DNA of 30,138 bases. Origin: UBA1858 sp964636225 (GTDB lineage: Bacteria; Pseudomonadota; Gammaproteobacteria; UBA4575). Within the stretch, counting starts at the first letter, position 1, and each line of letters begins with the position of its first letter. Under the pieces are notes generated by a model, which saw nothing but the letters and a program-made list of their open reading frames with translations, was not told the origin of the DNA and did not search any database. Location: assembly GCA_964636225.1 (NCBI GenBank), contig CAZWQM010000016.1, positions 1 through 30,138 of the forward strand, in the 5' to 3' direction. Position numbers and translations under genes: made by a program. Positions 22,569 to 30,138 of this stretch are shown piece by piece.

Positions 22569-23297
22569 TTATTTATTAGACCATTTTTCAGCCAGTTCCT
22601 TGGCACGTTCAAGATCCTGAATGAAATCGACTTCAGTCCACTCAAGGCCGTGGATAGAGCATGTGCCCACATGATTTTCCGAAGCCAGCTCATCAATGAT
22701 GGACAGGTACCATCTCTGCAGGGATTCCGGTGTATACATTAACGTTTCGATGGTGTCTTTAAATAAACGGGCCCCTTGTGGATTAAAGTGTATGGCACCA
22801 ATAGATTCTCCATTTACTTCCGTGATGGGAAGTTTTTTACCAACAGAAATCAGTCGCGAACTCTCTGTGATGACTTTCATGTCATCATCGTCATAATGCT
22901 GTTTTTTATCAGTGGCTAGGGTGATTGGAAAATCATTAACACTGAGCAGTTTTGAAATAACCGCAGGTTCAAATAAAGTATCGCCATTGAGAATAATAAA
23001 ATCATCCTGAAAATGATCGCGCGCCATCCAGCAGCTGGCGAGATTATCAGCAATCTCATAGAACGGGTTAAACACAAACGTGACCTTGTTTCCATAACGT
23101 TTGCGCAACACAGATTCAACACGTTGCGCGGCATAGCCGATGACTGCCACAACCTGTTCTATACCAATATCTTGCAGTGCATCTATCTGCCATTCAATAA
23201 AATGCTTGTCATTGAGTGATAATAGACATTTAGGAGAAGACTCCGTATGGGGGAGTAAACGGCGTCCTTGGCCGGCGCATAATATAATGGCTTTCAT
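22569..23297 (-). CDS. Sugar-phosphate/phosphocholine-type nucleotidyltransferase (LicC-like)
   Basis: 242 residues with the full NTP_transferase signature: IILCAGQGRRLLPHTESSPK at 4-23, KCLL, a central LNGDTLF with the metal-binding aspartate, and VNGESIGAI with the acidic WTEVDFIQDLERA near the C-terminus. It resembles LicC and inositol-1-phosphate cytidylyltransferase, which make CDP-choline or CDP-inositol, and also glucose-1-phosphate uridylyl/thymidylyltransferases. In this locus, which also has a CDP-alcohol phosphatidyltransferase, production of a CDP-activated alcohol is an attractive role. It is divergent from lptF across 131 bp. Confidence 0.82.
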   Translation of the reverse strand: MKAIILCAGQGRRLLPHTESSPKCLLSLNDKHFIEWQIDALQDIGIEQVVAVIGYAAQRVESVLRKRYGNKVTFVFNPFYEIADNLASCWMARDHFQDDFIILNGDTLFEPAVISKLLSVNDFPITLATDKKQHYDDDDMKVITESSRLISVGKKLPITEVNGESIGAIHFNPQGARLFKDTIETLMYTPESLQRWYLSIIDELASENHVGTCSIHGLEWTEVDFIQDLERAKELAEKWSNK

Positions 23298-23428
23298 GAG
23301 GTTTGATAAAATACAGTCAGTATTAGTGGTCTGGAAATAACAAAATAAGTGCTAGACGAACCGAACGTTACTATACACTATACGTCAAAGCAGAGTGGTA
23401 GAAATTCAAAAAAAAAGATTTAATTAAT

Positions 23429-24478
23429 TTGATCATAGGCAGTTATATAACTCGGGAAATTCTCAGGCCGTTTGCATTGATTTGCGCGGTTTTGTTGTTA
23501 TTGATGGTCAGTTACAGCACGTTGACATTATTGGCCGATGCGCAAAGCAATCTGATTGCTTCGGATTTGCTAATAGTGCTCATTGTCGCTAAATCTATCG
23601 CTGCATTTGAATTGTTTTTGCCGTTGGCGCTATATATTACGCTATTAATGGGGTTGGGTAAGCTTTATTCAGAGCAGGAAATCAGCGCGCTGCATGCATC
23701 AGGTATGAGCGTTTTTGGATTGGTGAAGGTACTCATGCCACTAATTATTTCAATTGTTATTTTGACATCGATCGTTGCACTCTATGTTCGACCATGGGCG
23801 TATGACTTGCGTTACGATGCTAAGTATCAGGCGCAGCAAACTTATGATTTTGAACACCTTGAAGAAGGCTATTTTTACGAAAATAAAGAATCCGGGCAGG
23901 TGTACTTTGTAAAAAGTATCGATCAGGAAAGTCAAATCAAGAATGATTTTTTTGTGTATCAGCCAAAAGGCGATGCGACGCAGATCGTTTATGCGAATAA
24001 AGCCTATCACCGTGAAGAGCAAGGGAACCATGTTCCGATAATGATCTTTCAGGAGGGGACTGCGCAACGTTTACAACATAATGGTGTAGATACATTTATC
24101 AGCTTTAGGGAATTTACAGTCTATCCAGATGCACAAGCCATCGAGCCACCGTCTTTTAAACGTAAAGCAGCATCCACATCCTATCTGTTCAGATCCGCGG
24201 ATCGTAACGATGTTGCCGAGTTTCAATGGCGAATTACGTCCGGTCTTAAAACATTTTTCCTGGCGATTATTGCAATTTTACTGGCTAAAACTTCTCCGCG
24301 CCAAGGGCGCTATGGCAAGCTCATCATTGGTGTGCTGTTTTTCTTTGTAGCACATGCCAGTGGTTTAATAATGAATACCTGGATAGAGCAAGGTGTATTA
24401 AGCACACTGCCTGGCATGTGGAGTGCTGTGATAGGTCTGATAGTTGTGACAGCTATTTTAGCTAGGCGTTATGCATAA
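23429..24478 (+). CDS. lptF: LptF-family permease (YjgP/YjgQ)
   Basis: 349 residues, with three N-terminal transmembrane segments (about 10-125), a periplasmic beta-jellyroll domain (about 130-250) and three C-terminal segments. IIGSYITREILRPF at the N-terminus and the cytoplasmic coupling sequence EQEISALHASGMS are hallmarks of the LPS-transport ABC permeases. Translation seems to start at a TTG at 23429; no ATG gives the expected N-terminus. LptF and LptG with LptB extract LPS from the inner membrane. Here the pair lies within lipid head-group genes rather than beside pepA as in many gammaproteobacteria, so it may be a second copy dedicated to another lipid. Confidence 0.87.
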   Translation: MIIGSYITREILRPFALICAVLLLLMVSYSTLTLLADAQSNLIASDLLIVLIVAKSIAAFELFLPLALYITLLMGLGKLYSEQEISALHASGMSVFGLVKVLMPLIISIVILTSIVALYVRPWAYDLRYDAKYQAQQTYDFEHLEEGYFYENKESGQVYFVKSIDQESQIKNDFFVYQPKGDATQIVYANKAYHREEQGNHVPIMIFQEGTAQRLQHNGVDTFISFREFTVYPDAQAIEPPSFKRKAASTSYLFRSADRNDVAEFQWRITSGLKTFFLAIIAILLAKTSPRQGRYGKLIIGVLFFFVAHASGLIMNTWIEQGVLSTLPGMWSAVIGLIVVTAILARRYA

Positions 24479-24484
24479 TTGACT

Positions 24485-25576
24485 ATGTTTATATTGCAAC
24501 GATATATCGGGCTAAGCGTCATTCGGGGATTTTTACTGCTGGCATTGATAATGGTTTCGCTGTTCATGATTATATTGCTTATTGAAGAGCTGGATCAGGT
24601 AGGGACAGGACATTACAATTGGGCCATAGCACTAAAATTTGTGCTATTGCACGCGCCTAAACTATTACTGGATTTTGCTGCTTTTATAAGTCTGGTGGGT
24701 TCTGTATTAGCATTGGGGTCCTTGGCGGCTCATCAGGAATTGGTAGCGCTGGAAACAGTTGGTGTCTCGCCGCGCAGAATTACTAATTCAGTATTGTTGG
24801 CGGCACTGCTGTTAATGGCACTGGTGCTGATTAATGCGCAATTTGTTGTTCCTGTTACATTACAACAGGCAAATGTAGAAAAAACACTGGCGGTTGAAGG
24901 GGCGGGTGACTTTGTCAGTGAGACGGGTTACTGGGCACAGAGTCAGAATCGTTTTATTCATGTTAAAGATGTCAAGAATGGTCATGTGCCAGCGGATGTG
25001 GAGATATTTGAATACAATGACAAACATGAGCTGTTGCGGTATATCCATGCCGATAGCGTGTTGCTGTCTTCCAAAAATAAAACCGACTGGGTTTTACAGG
25101 GTGTGCAGCTTAAAGAGTTTTCCAATCAGCGACTTTATTCTAGCACTATGCAAAGCATGCAATGGCCTTCATTTTTGACTGCTGCTCAGTTAGGAATTAT
25201 TGTATCCAGACCCGAAGCGTTGTCTGTTACAGATTTGTATCAGTATATTAAAGGATTAAAACAACGCGGTGAGCAATCGTACCGTTATGAGTTGCTATTC
25301 TGGCAGAAAATTACTATTCCTGTTTCGGCCGCAATTATGATTTTGCTCGGAATGCCCTTTGTGTATGGTTCGCAACGCAGTATTCCAACCGGAAAGCGAA
25401 TTACTCTGGGTATGTTGGCCGGGGTGGCTTTCTATGTTGCATCCCAACTCATGACGCATATAGGTTCCTCGCAACAATGGTCACCGATGATAACCGCGTC
25501 CGCTCCGAGTCTGGTGGTTTTGTTGGTGCTGATAATAATAAAATTGCGGTTGCCCAGCCTGCTTGCACCTAAGTAA
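24485..25576 (+). CDS. lptG: LptG-family permease (YjgP/YjgQ)
   Basis: 363 residues from the ATG at 24485, six bases after the lptF stop; the same frame also has a TTG at 24479. Like its partner it has three plus three transmembrane helices around a periplasmic domain, with FILQRYIGLSVIRGF at the start and AHQELVALETVGVSPRRI as the coupling helix that contacts the LptB ATPase. The order and near contact with lptF indicate one transcript and a heterodimer. The C-terminal 8 bp overlap the convergent phosphoesterase gene. Whether it carries LPS or a sphingolipid cannot be decided from sequence. Confidence 0.87.
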   Translation: MFILQRYIGLSVIRGFLLLALIMVSLFMIILLIEELDQVGTGHYNWAIALKFVLLHAPKLLLDFAAFISLVGSVLALGSLAAHQELVALETVGVSPRRITNSVLLAALLLMALVLINAQFVVPVTLQQANVEKTLAVEGAGDFVSETGYWAQSQNRFIHVKDVKNGHVPADVEIFEYNDKHELLRYIHADSVLLSSKNKTDWVLQGVQLKEFSNQRLYSSTMQSMQWPSFLTAAQLGIIVSRPEALSVTDLYQYIKGLKQRGEQSYRYELLFWQKITIPVSAAIMILLGMPFVYGSQRSIPTGKRITLGMLAGVAFYVASQLMTHIGSSQQWSPMITASAPSLVVLLVLIIIKLRLPSLLAPK

Positions 25577-26534
25577 GTTCCTGGCAAGTAGCAGCGATAA
25601 AATTTTTTTGTTGTATATCGAGTATGTAGTTCTGTTTCTGTATTTTCCAGCTATGTTCTTTTTGGGCAATGTTAAACAATAAGAATTCTGCTTTGTAATT
25701 CTCTGATTGACTGATGCTGGACGAAGAGGATGCGCCAATCACAGGAATCTTCTTGTGGTTATGAGCGTCAATTGTCTCATAACAGCTATTATGTCCATGC
25801 CCATGCAGCACCAGATCAACCGGGTGTTGTTGCAGAATATCAACTAATGCTTCTCTGTTGAGCAAGCATTTTCGTAACGGAGTGTGTGTAACGGTTAATG
25901 GATGATGTATAAGAAGTACTTTGCAATAGTCATCCAGTGTTTTCCCACAGAGTAATGCTTTGAGACGGTCAAGCTGTTGCTCATTCACTCTGCCGGTGGC
26001 GCGAAACCATGGAGCATTAAATACGCTAGAGATGCCAATGAAGGCAATATGCTTGCGAATACGGACGATCGGATAAAGCAGATTTAATTGCTTTGACGCC
26101 TGATGGGGTGCCTCGGGTTTTTCTTGATTGTCACCCAGCATGTATTTTTCCCAAAAAGAAAAGCTACGATCCCACAGTGTATCAACATATAAATCGTGAT
26201 TTCCGGGAATGAGCGTAACTTCATTTATCAATGCGACATTTCGTAACCACTGATAGACCTGTTCAAATTCATCTTTCAAGCCTATATGAGTCATGTCGCC
26301 TGTGATGGCTAAATGATCGACTTTGAGCTGGCGAATTTGATCTATTGCAATATCTAAAACCCAACGTTGATGTGTGTGTCGACGTCGGCGTAACCAGGAT
26401 AAATAGCCAAGCAGTCGTTTATTGGCAAGCTGCCATGGACTTGGTCTGACAATAGAAGACAAATGCAAATCAGAAAGTTGCACAAATCTAAAAGACTCAT
26501 TAGCATGGCCGCCAGTTGGATTGCTTTCAGTCAT
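25569..26534 (-). CDS. Calcineurin-like metallophosphoesterase
   Basis: 321 residues with all five metal-binding blocks: SDLHL (D22, H24), TGDMTH (D80), PGNHD (N112, H113), IHHPLT (H210, H211) and HGHGHN (244-249). The pattern is that of class III phosphodiesterases such as CpdA, and is also shared with LpxH-type and lipid-phosphate phosphatases. No signal peptide is seen, so it acts in the cytoplasm or on the inner membrane face. It is divergent from the CDP-alcohol phosphatidyltransferase across 120 bp. Dephosphorylation of a phospho-head group made by that enzyme would fit, as PGP or PIP phosphatases do, but cyclic nucleotide hydrolysis is not excluded. Confidence 0.85.
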   Translation of the reverse strand: MTESNPTGGHANESFRFVQLSDLHLSSIVRPSPWQLANKRLLGYLSWLRRRRHTHQRWVLDIAIDQIRQLKVDHLAITGDMTHIGLKDEFEQVYQWLRNVALINEVTLIPGNHDLYVDTLWDRSFSFWEKYMLGDNQEKPEAPHQASKQLNLLYPIVRIRKHIAFIGISSVFNAPWFRATGRVNEQQLDRLKALLCGKTLDDYCKVLLIHHPLTVTHTPLRKCLLNREALVDILQQHPVDLVLHGHGHNSCYETIDAHNHKKIPVIGASSSSSISQSENYKAEFLLFNIAQKEHSWKIQKQNYILDIQQKNFIAATCQELT

Positions 26535-26654
26535 GATTCTAATGGCGAGTATTAAACGAGGGTTGTAGTACTTTTTCTGGCGGCTTTAATCTGGTTTTCA
26601 TTAGTTAAATGCATACTACATTTTAGTTCGGCTAATTCTACACTATTTACATAT

Positions 26655-27890
26655 ATGATTTACCACATAATTAACACATGCGATGTCGTCTTGTGGGGAG
26701 TTCCTCAGGTGACGCGCATGCGTAAAATCTTGGACAGAGTGGGTGACTTTAATGAAATTCCTGATTTGAACCAACTGCCTGCCGAAGAGAATATTCTTTT
26801 ATTGCGTGCGGATTATCTGTATGAAGCCAATGTAATACAAAAACTCATCGCACTGCCTGAAGCCATTCTGGTGTCTTCCCGCGAAGACCAGTTGCCTGCG
26901 GCTATCTGGTGTAAAAGTTCTGATTTATCAAAAGCCAAAATGATGTTGGAACAAAGTAAGCTCTCGCCGGATTTAGTTACCATTACTGTTTATACTCCGC
27001 AACAGCTAACCGGTGGTTATGATCCTCGTTTGCGAAAATATGATTTGGCACATGTGGTGCAGATAAACGCGAATGATAAAACAGTTATCGAGAACTATTT
27101 GTATGATAAATCCTATAAAGGCATCACCGATTTAGTCACCAAGTGGTGGTGGCCGCTGCCTGCCCGCAGAGTGGTGCGTCTATGTGCAGCTAACAATATT
27201 ACCCCCAATATGGTGACCGGCTTTGGATGGTTGCTCACTATCTTTGCCGGCTTAGCGTTCTATCATGGTGAGGCCGTGTTAGGATTATGTGCGGCCTGGT
27301 TAATGACTTTTCTGGACACTGTTGATGGCAAACTTGCGCGGGTTACTTTGCAGTCGAGCAAGATAGGTCATACCATGGATCATGGGCTTGATATTATACA
27401 TCCGCCTATCTGGTACTGGTGTTGGGCCGCAGGTCTTGGTTTGAGTCAGATGTCTTTTTTAAATCTTACATTGACGGTAATGAATTGGGTGTGGGTTATG
27501 CTCGCGGCTTATGTGGGGGGAAGAATTTTTGAAGGGTTATTTCAACTGCTGTTCAACGACATCAGTATTTTTTGCTGGAAACAGATAGACTCTTACCATC
27601 GATTAATTACTGCGCGTCGTAACCCTTGTATCATAATGCTAACTATCTCGCTAATTATAATGGATCCCGAGTTGGGATTTTTATGGGTGGTCGCATGGTC
27701 GATTATGTCAACGCTACTTCTGGCAGGCCGCTTCCTGTATGCCTGTGTGATCAGAATTATTCGAGGGCCGCTGGAATCCTGGGTGGAAAATATCAATCCA
27801 GATCAGATGCATACTACGCTTGCGGTAAAACTTTTTACCGGTTATCCAGCGCAAAAAACTATTGCACCTCTTTTGCGTTTATCAAAGTAG
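26655..27890 (+). CDS. CDP-alcohol phosphatidyltransferase with a degenerate nucleotidyltransferase-like N-terminus
   Basis: 411 residues. The C-terminal half (about 160-400) is membrane-embedded and carries the complete signature DTVDGKLAR...G...D...D with D221, D224, G225, A228, R229, G238, D242 and D246, as in phosphatidylglycerolphosphate and phosphatidylinositolphosphate synthases. The first 150 residues have a weak GT-A-like pattern (ENILLLRADYLYEANVIQKL at 45-64) without the GxGxR catalytic loop. The order recalls the archaeal/thermophile IPCT-DIPPS fusion, with the first enzyme decayed. It starts a three-gene set with the DAGK kinase 8 bp downstream. Joining a CDP-lipid such as CDP-ceramide to a phosphorylated alcohol is the likely reaction. 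Confidence 0.85.
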   Translation: MIYHIINTCDVVLWGVPQVTRMRKILDRVGDFNEIPDLNQLPAEENILLLRADYLYEANVIQKLIALPEAILVSSREDQLPAAIWCKSSDLSKAKMMLEQSKLSPDLVTITVYTPQQLTGGYDPRLRKYDLAHVVQINANDKTVIENYLYDKSYKGITDLVTKWWWPLPARRVVRLCAANNITPNMVTGFGWLLTIFAGLAFYHGEAVLGLCAAWLMTFLDTVDGKLARVTLQSSKIGHTMDHGLDIIHPPIWYWCWAAGLGLSQMSFLNLTLTVMNWVWVMLAAYVGGRIFEGLFQLLFNDISIFCWKQIDSYHRLITARRNPCIIMLTISLIIMDPELGFLWVVAWSIMSTLLLAGRFLYACVIRIIRGPLESWVENINPDQMHTTLAVKLFTGYPAQKTIAPLLRLSK

Positions 27891-27898
27891 TTGGCTGA

Positions 27899-28885
27899 AT
27901 GACTGCAGAAGAACAGGATAATGTCGCCATCGTTGCCATCAGTAACCCGCGCAGCGGCAGGAATAAGCGCGGAGGTTTTGAAAAATTTAAAGCTGTTTTG
28001 CAGGCATTCCCTGAAATCAAACATATCGTTACAAAAAATGAAAATGATTTGCTGGAAGCTTTGGCGCTTTGTCAAAGCCAGCAGATAAAGATATTAATGA
28101 TTAATGGGGGAGATGGCACATTATTACAGATTCTGACCTATCTAAAAAATAAAGAAAACTGCACATATGTACCCTGTCTTGTGCTACTTAAAGCCGGTAC
28201 CACCAGCATGGCTTATGGTGATGTGGGATGTAAAGTACGTATAGAAAAAGTGATCCGAAAGACAATTCAGTTTGCGCAGGGCGAGGGTGATGTCCTGAAA
28301 AAAACACAAAGGAACGTATTACAAATGGTGCTGCCAGACAGCCATACGACAGTGTGTGGAATGTTTTTTGGAGCCGGTGCTATTTACAATGGGATTCTCT
28401 ATTGTAGACAGAATATTCATACTAAAGCGGTGCGTGGGGAGTTAGGCCCCACCATGGCGATGATGCGTTATATACTGGACTGGCTTACTGTAAACAAAAT
28501 GATAACCTCTACCCAAGCAAAAATAGATATTGATGAAACCATAAGTCTTCAGGGAGACTACTCTATTATTACGGCAACCACGCTAAACAGATTGCTAATG
28601 GGGGTATACCCATTTTGGAGCGCAAAGAAATCAGCAAATCACATTGCGTTAACGCTAATAAAAAAACATGCGCCTAAAGCGGCCAGTGCCTTTATTAATA
28701 TATTGCGTGGAAATGAACCCGGGGTGGAATACAAACCTGATTTCTATCAGAGTTTTTGTTCTGAAAATGTAAGTTTGGTTATTCAAGATGGTTTTACTCT
28801 GGATGGCGAGTTATTTGGCCGGCCGGGTGTGGCGACTCAGGTTGAGCTGAGTTCGGCGGGTAGCGTGACGTTCTTGACCGAATGA
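27899..28885 (+). CDS. DAGK-family lipid kinase, ceramide kinase (CpgB-like) candidate
   Basis: 328 residues. The diacylglycerol kinase catalytic domain is clear: ISNPRSGRNKRGG at 14-26 and the nucleotide loop INGGDGTLLQ at 68-77, then LLKAGTTSMAYGDVG, which takes the place of the usual GTxNDxA block. The domain also includes sphingosine and ceramide kinases, and the ceramide kinase CpgB of Caulobacter belongs here. The C-terminal part ends with DGFTLDGELF, the conserved DGE that binds metal. It is eight bases after the CDP-alcohol transferase and overlaps the next gene by ATGA, so all three are translationally linked. Phosphorylation of ceramide to ceramide-1-phosphate is inferred from context. 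Confidence 0.85.
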   Translation: MTAEEQDNVAIVAISNPRSGRNKRGGFEKFKAVLQAFPEIKHIVTKNENDLLEALALCQSQQIKILMINGGDGTLLQILTYLKNKENCTYVPCLVLLKAGTTSMAYGDVGCKVRIEKVIRKTIQFAQGEGDVLKKTQRNVLQMVLPDSHTTVCGMFFGAGAIYNGILYCRQNIHTKAVRGELGPTMAMMRYILDWLTVNKMITSTQAKIDIDETISLQGDYSIITATTLNRLLMGVYPFWSAKKSANHIALTLIKKHAPKAASAFINILRGNEPGVEYKPDFYQSFCSENVSLVIQDGFTLDGELFGRPGVATQVELSSAGSVTFLTE

Positions 28886-29778
28886 ATAACCCTTTGCATC
28901 AGCATATCGCTTCAAACTTGCACTATCAGCAGGATGAAGTGCTGGAAAAATTTGTTGATGTATTTAAGGAAGAATATAAAGAATCTTTGCTTGCCGTTGT
29001 TTTTTATGGGTCTTGTATGCGTTCGCGAGAATATAAAGATGCCATGCTGGATTTTTATGTGATTGTCGATAGCTATCGTCATGCCTATGCCAGTCGCTGG
29101 TTTGCGATAGCGAATAAATTACTCGCACCTAATGTTTTTTATCAACAGGTACAACTGGAAGATTGTGTGTACCGTGCAAAATATGCTGTTGTAAGTAAGA
29201 CGTCTTTAATCTCGTCGGTCGAAAAATCATTTCATCCGTATTTCTGGGCGCGATTCACGCAACCGATTGCCTATATTTATGCTTGCGATAAGTATGTAAA
29301 AGAATGGTTGACTAAAATTCAATGCCAATCTGCCGCGACATTTATTCATTCAGTGAGGTATGCGATTCATGATGAGTATTGCAGTGAAAACTTATGGGTG
29401 GCAGGCATGCAACTTACCTATTCTGCTGAACTCAGGACTGAAACCTCTCAAAGAGCTGATTATATTTATCAAAGCCAACGCAATTATTATGATGGGATTA
29501 CTCATAGTGTGTTCCCCAATAAAAACTCGCGTAATTTTGAGATTAAAAAGTCTGAAGTAATAAAGTGGAAGCTAAGGAAAGCGCTAGGCAAAGTATTGTC
29601 AATTTTGCGCCTGATGAAAGCAACCACAACGTTCATCAATGGTGTTGATTATCTTGCGTGGAAAATAGAGCGACATACTGGAGAAAAGCTTATTGTTTCT
29701 GAAAAATTACGCAAGCATCCACTTATTTATTGTTGGCCGCTACTTATCAAGCTTTATCGACAAGGTAAAATTCGTTAG
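28882..29778 (+). CDS. Tam41-like cytidylyltransferase, candidate CDP-lipid (CDP-ceramide) synthase
   Basis: 298 residues, soluble. The pattern follows mitochondrial Tam41, the CDP-diacylglycerol synthase of cardiolipin synthesis: VVFYGSCMRS (39-48) for the GS nucleotidyltransferase motif, AMLDFYVIVD (54-63) with D57 as the metal ligand, RAKYAVVSKTSL (98-109), YFWARFTQPI (120-129) matching the Tam41 YxAGRLQKPV block, and LTYSAELR (178-185) matching its LSYSGDFR. I made this match from memory by eye, so it needs a profile search. The start overlaps the kinase stop as ATGA. Receiving ceramide-1-phosphate from the kinase and giving a CDP-lipid to the phosphatidyltransferase would complete a route. 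The domain order around residues 200-298 is basic and helical. Confidence 0.7.
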   Translation: MNNPLHQHIASNLHYQQDEVLEKFVDVFKEEYKESLLAVVFYGSCMRSREYKDAMLDFYVIVDSYRHAYASRWFAIANKLLAPNVFYQQVQLEDCVYRAKYAVVSKTSLISSVEKSFHPYFWARFTQPIAYIYACDKYVKEWLTKIQCQSAATFIHSVRYAIHDEYCSENLWVAGMQLTYSAELRTETSQRADYIYQSQRNYYDGITHSVFPNKNSRNFEIKKSEVIKWKLRKALGKVLSILRLMKATTTFINGVDYLAWKIERHTGEKLIVSEKLRKHPLIYCWPLLIKLYRQGKIR

Positions 29779-29994
29779 CACATTCTGCGTAAGAAAAGAA
29801 ATTGTATTTTAAGGTAATTTAAATATGAAATAATTGGTATATACATTGACTTGGCAGCTAATCGCTGTGATTCTTGACCAGATACTATGGTACGTAGAGT
29901 TAGTGGTTGGCTTGGCTATGCTCTGTTTGTCATGAATGTAGTTACATGACAGAAGGTTTAGAGATAAATGTAACAATACTTTTCAATTAAGGTT
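29779..29994. other. Intergenic region with two competing inverted repeats
   Basis: 216 bp without a gene. TGTCATG (29928-29934) pairs with CATGACA (29945-29951), and GTTACAT (29941-29947) pairs with ATGTAAC (29968-29974). They share bases 29945-29947, so only one can form. They stand just before the start of the next ORF and may be overlapping operators or alternative mRNA hairpins. A TTGACT at 29846-29851 has no clear -10 partner. Confidence 0.5.
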
Positions 29995-30138
29995 ATGTCT
30001 GAATTGGAACGCAATAAAGCAAAATTAAAAAAATTAATGCGCTCACATGGGAAATCTTCACGACACATAGCCATGCTGCTCGAGCGTGTCACTGGAGATC
30101 ATCTATCTGCCAGAACTTTTCAATCATGTAGTGCTTCA
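29995..30138 (+). CDS. Start of a small putative DNA-binding protein, truncated by the window
   Basis: 48 codons from the ATG at 29995 are open to the window end. The translation begins MSELERNKAKLKKLMRSHGK and continues with a short helix-turn-helix-like pattern (SSRHIAMLLERVTGD, then LSARTFQSCSA) similar in rhythm to small phage- or transposon-type HTH regulators. AAGG sits only two bases from the ATG, so initiation looks weak. The inverted repeats upstream could be its own operator. Too little is present for a family call. Confidence 0.45.
   Translation, partial: MSELERNKAKLKKLMRSHGKSSRHIAMLLERVTGDHLSARTFQSCSAS

Noticed and set aside
25481..25738. An 85-codon minus-strand frame spanning the lptG/phosphoesterase overlap
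   Set aside because: It overlaps two well-supported genes and has a low-complexity, basic translation without recognisable features.
1..30138. CRISPR array, tRNA, rRNA, insertion sequence or integrated phage
   Set aside because: No regularly spaced repeats, no tRNA-like cloverleaf or rRNA sequence, and no transposase or integrase gene were recognised in reading both strands.

Overview
The window reads as a chromosomal segment of a gammaproteobacterium-like, sulfur-oxidising Gram-negative bacterium with an outer membrane. This rests on periplasmic Sox proteins, a Wza-type polysaccharide export protein, LptF/LptG permeases and the general look of the proteins. No rRNA, tRNA, CRISPR array, insertion sequence or phage module was seen. 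Nearly all of the window is coding, with short intergenic gaps.

Layout. (1) 1-544, plus strand: the 3' end of an outer-membrane polysaccharide export gene whose last codons are frameshifted, then the remnant of a secreted TPR gene broken by a stop codon. (2) 548-2546, minus strand: a compact sox operon, soxX-soxY-soxA-soxK, with a monohaem SoxA and with no soxZ or soxB in the window. (3) 2811-18963, minus strand: a run of 13 genes, mostly separated by less than 35 bp or overlapping. It begins with a sphingoid-base module (fatty acyl-AMP ligase, extended SDR reductase, acyl carrier protein, serine palmitoyltransferase-type synthase). It continues with a complete CMP-sialic acid module (NeuB, NeuC, NeuA) interleaved with a PLD-like protein, two paralogous GT-B-like surface-carbohydrate proteins and a methyltransferase. 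It ends with a Rieske/metallo-beta-lactamase protein closely resembling animal CMP-Neu5Ac hydroxylase (CMAH) and a GT2-GtrA-GT39 fusion. (4) 19259-29778: a lipid-tailoring and export region on both strands. It holds a HIT protein, a fatty acid hydroxylase, a GNAT-like ceramide synthase candidate, two nucleotidyltransferases, LptF and LptG, a metallophosphoesterase, a CDP-alcohol phosphatidyltransferase, a DAGK-family lipid kinase and a protein whose motifs match the mitochondrial CDP-diacylglycerol synthase Tam41. (5) 29995-end: the start of a small, possibly helix-turn-helix ORF behind an unusual leader with competing inverted repeats.

How it may work together (inference). Acyl-AMP ligase loads a fatty acid on the dedicated ACP, the SPT-like enzyme condenses it with serine, the SDR reduces the ketone, the GNAT-like protein N-acylates to ceramide and the di-iron hydroxylase hydroxylates a chain. 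The kinase, Tam41-like protein, CDP-alcohol transferase and phosphoesterase would build a phospho-head group through ceramide-1-phosphate and CDP-ceramide. NeuC, NeuB and NeuA make CMP-Neu5Ac or a close relative, the CMAH-like enzyme could hydroxylate it and the GT-B proteins could transfer it. Because sphingoid-base and sialic-acid genes sit in one apparent transcription unit, the most exciting reading is a bacterial sialylated sphingolipid, a ganglioside-like surface lipid, possibly carrying Neu5Gc. LptF/LptG could serve its export. Co-localisation is seen directly; the chemical linkage is a hypothesis.
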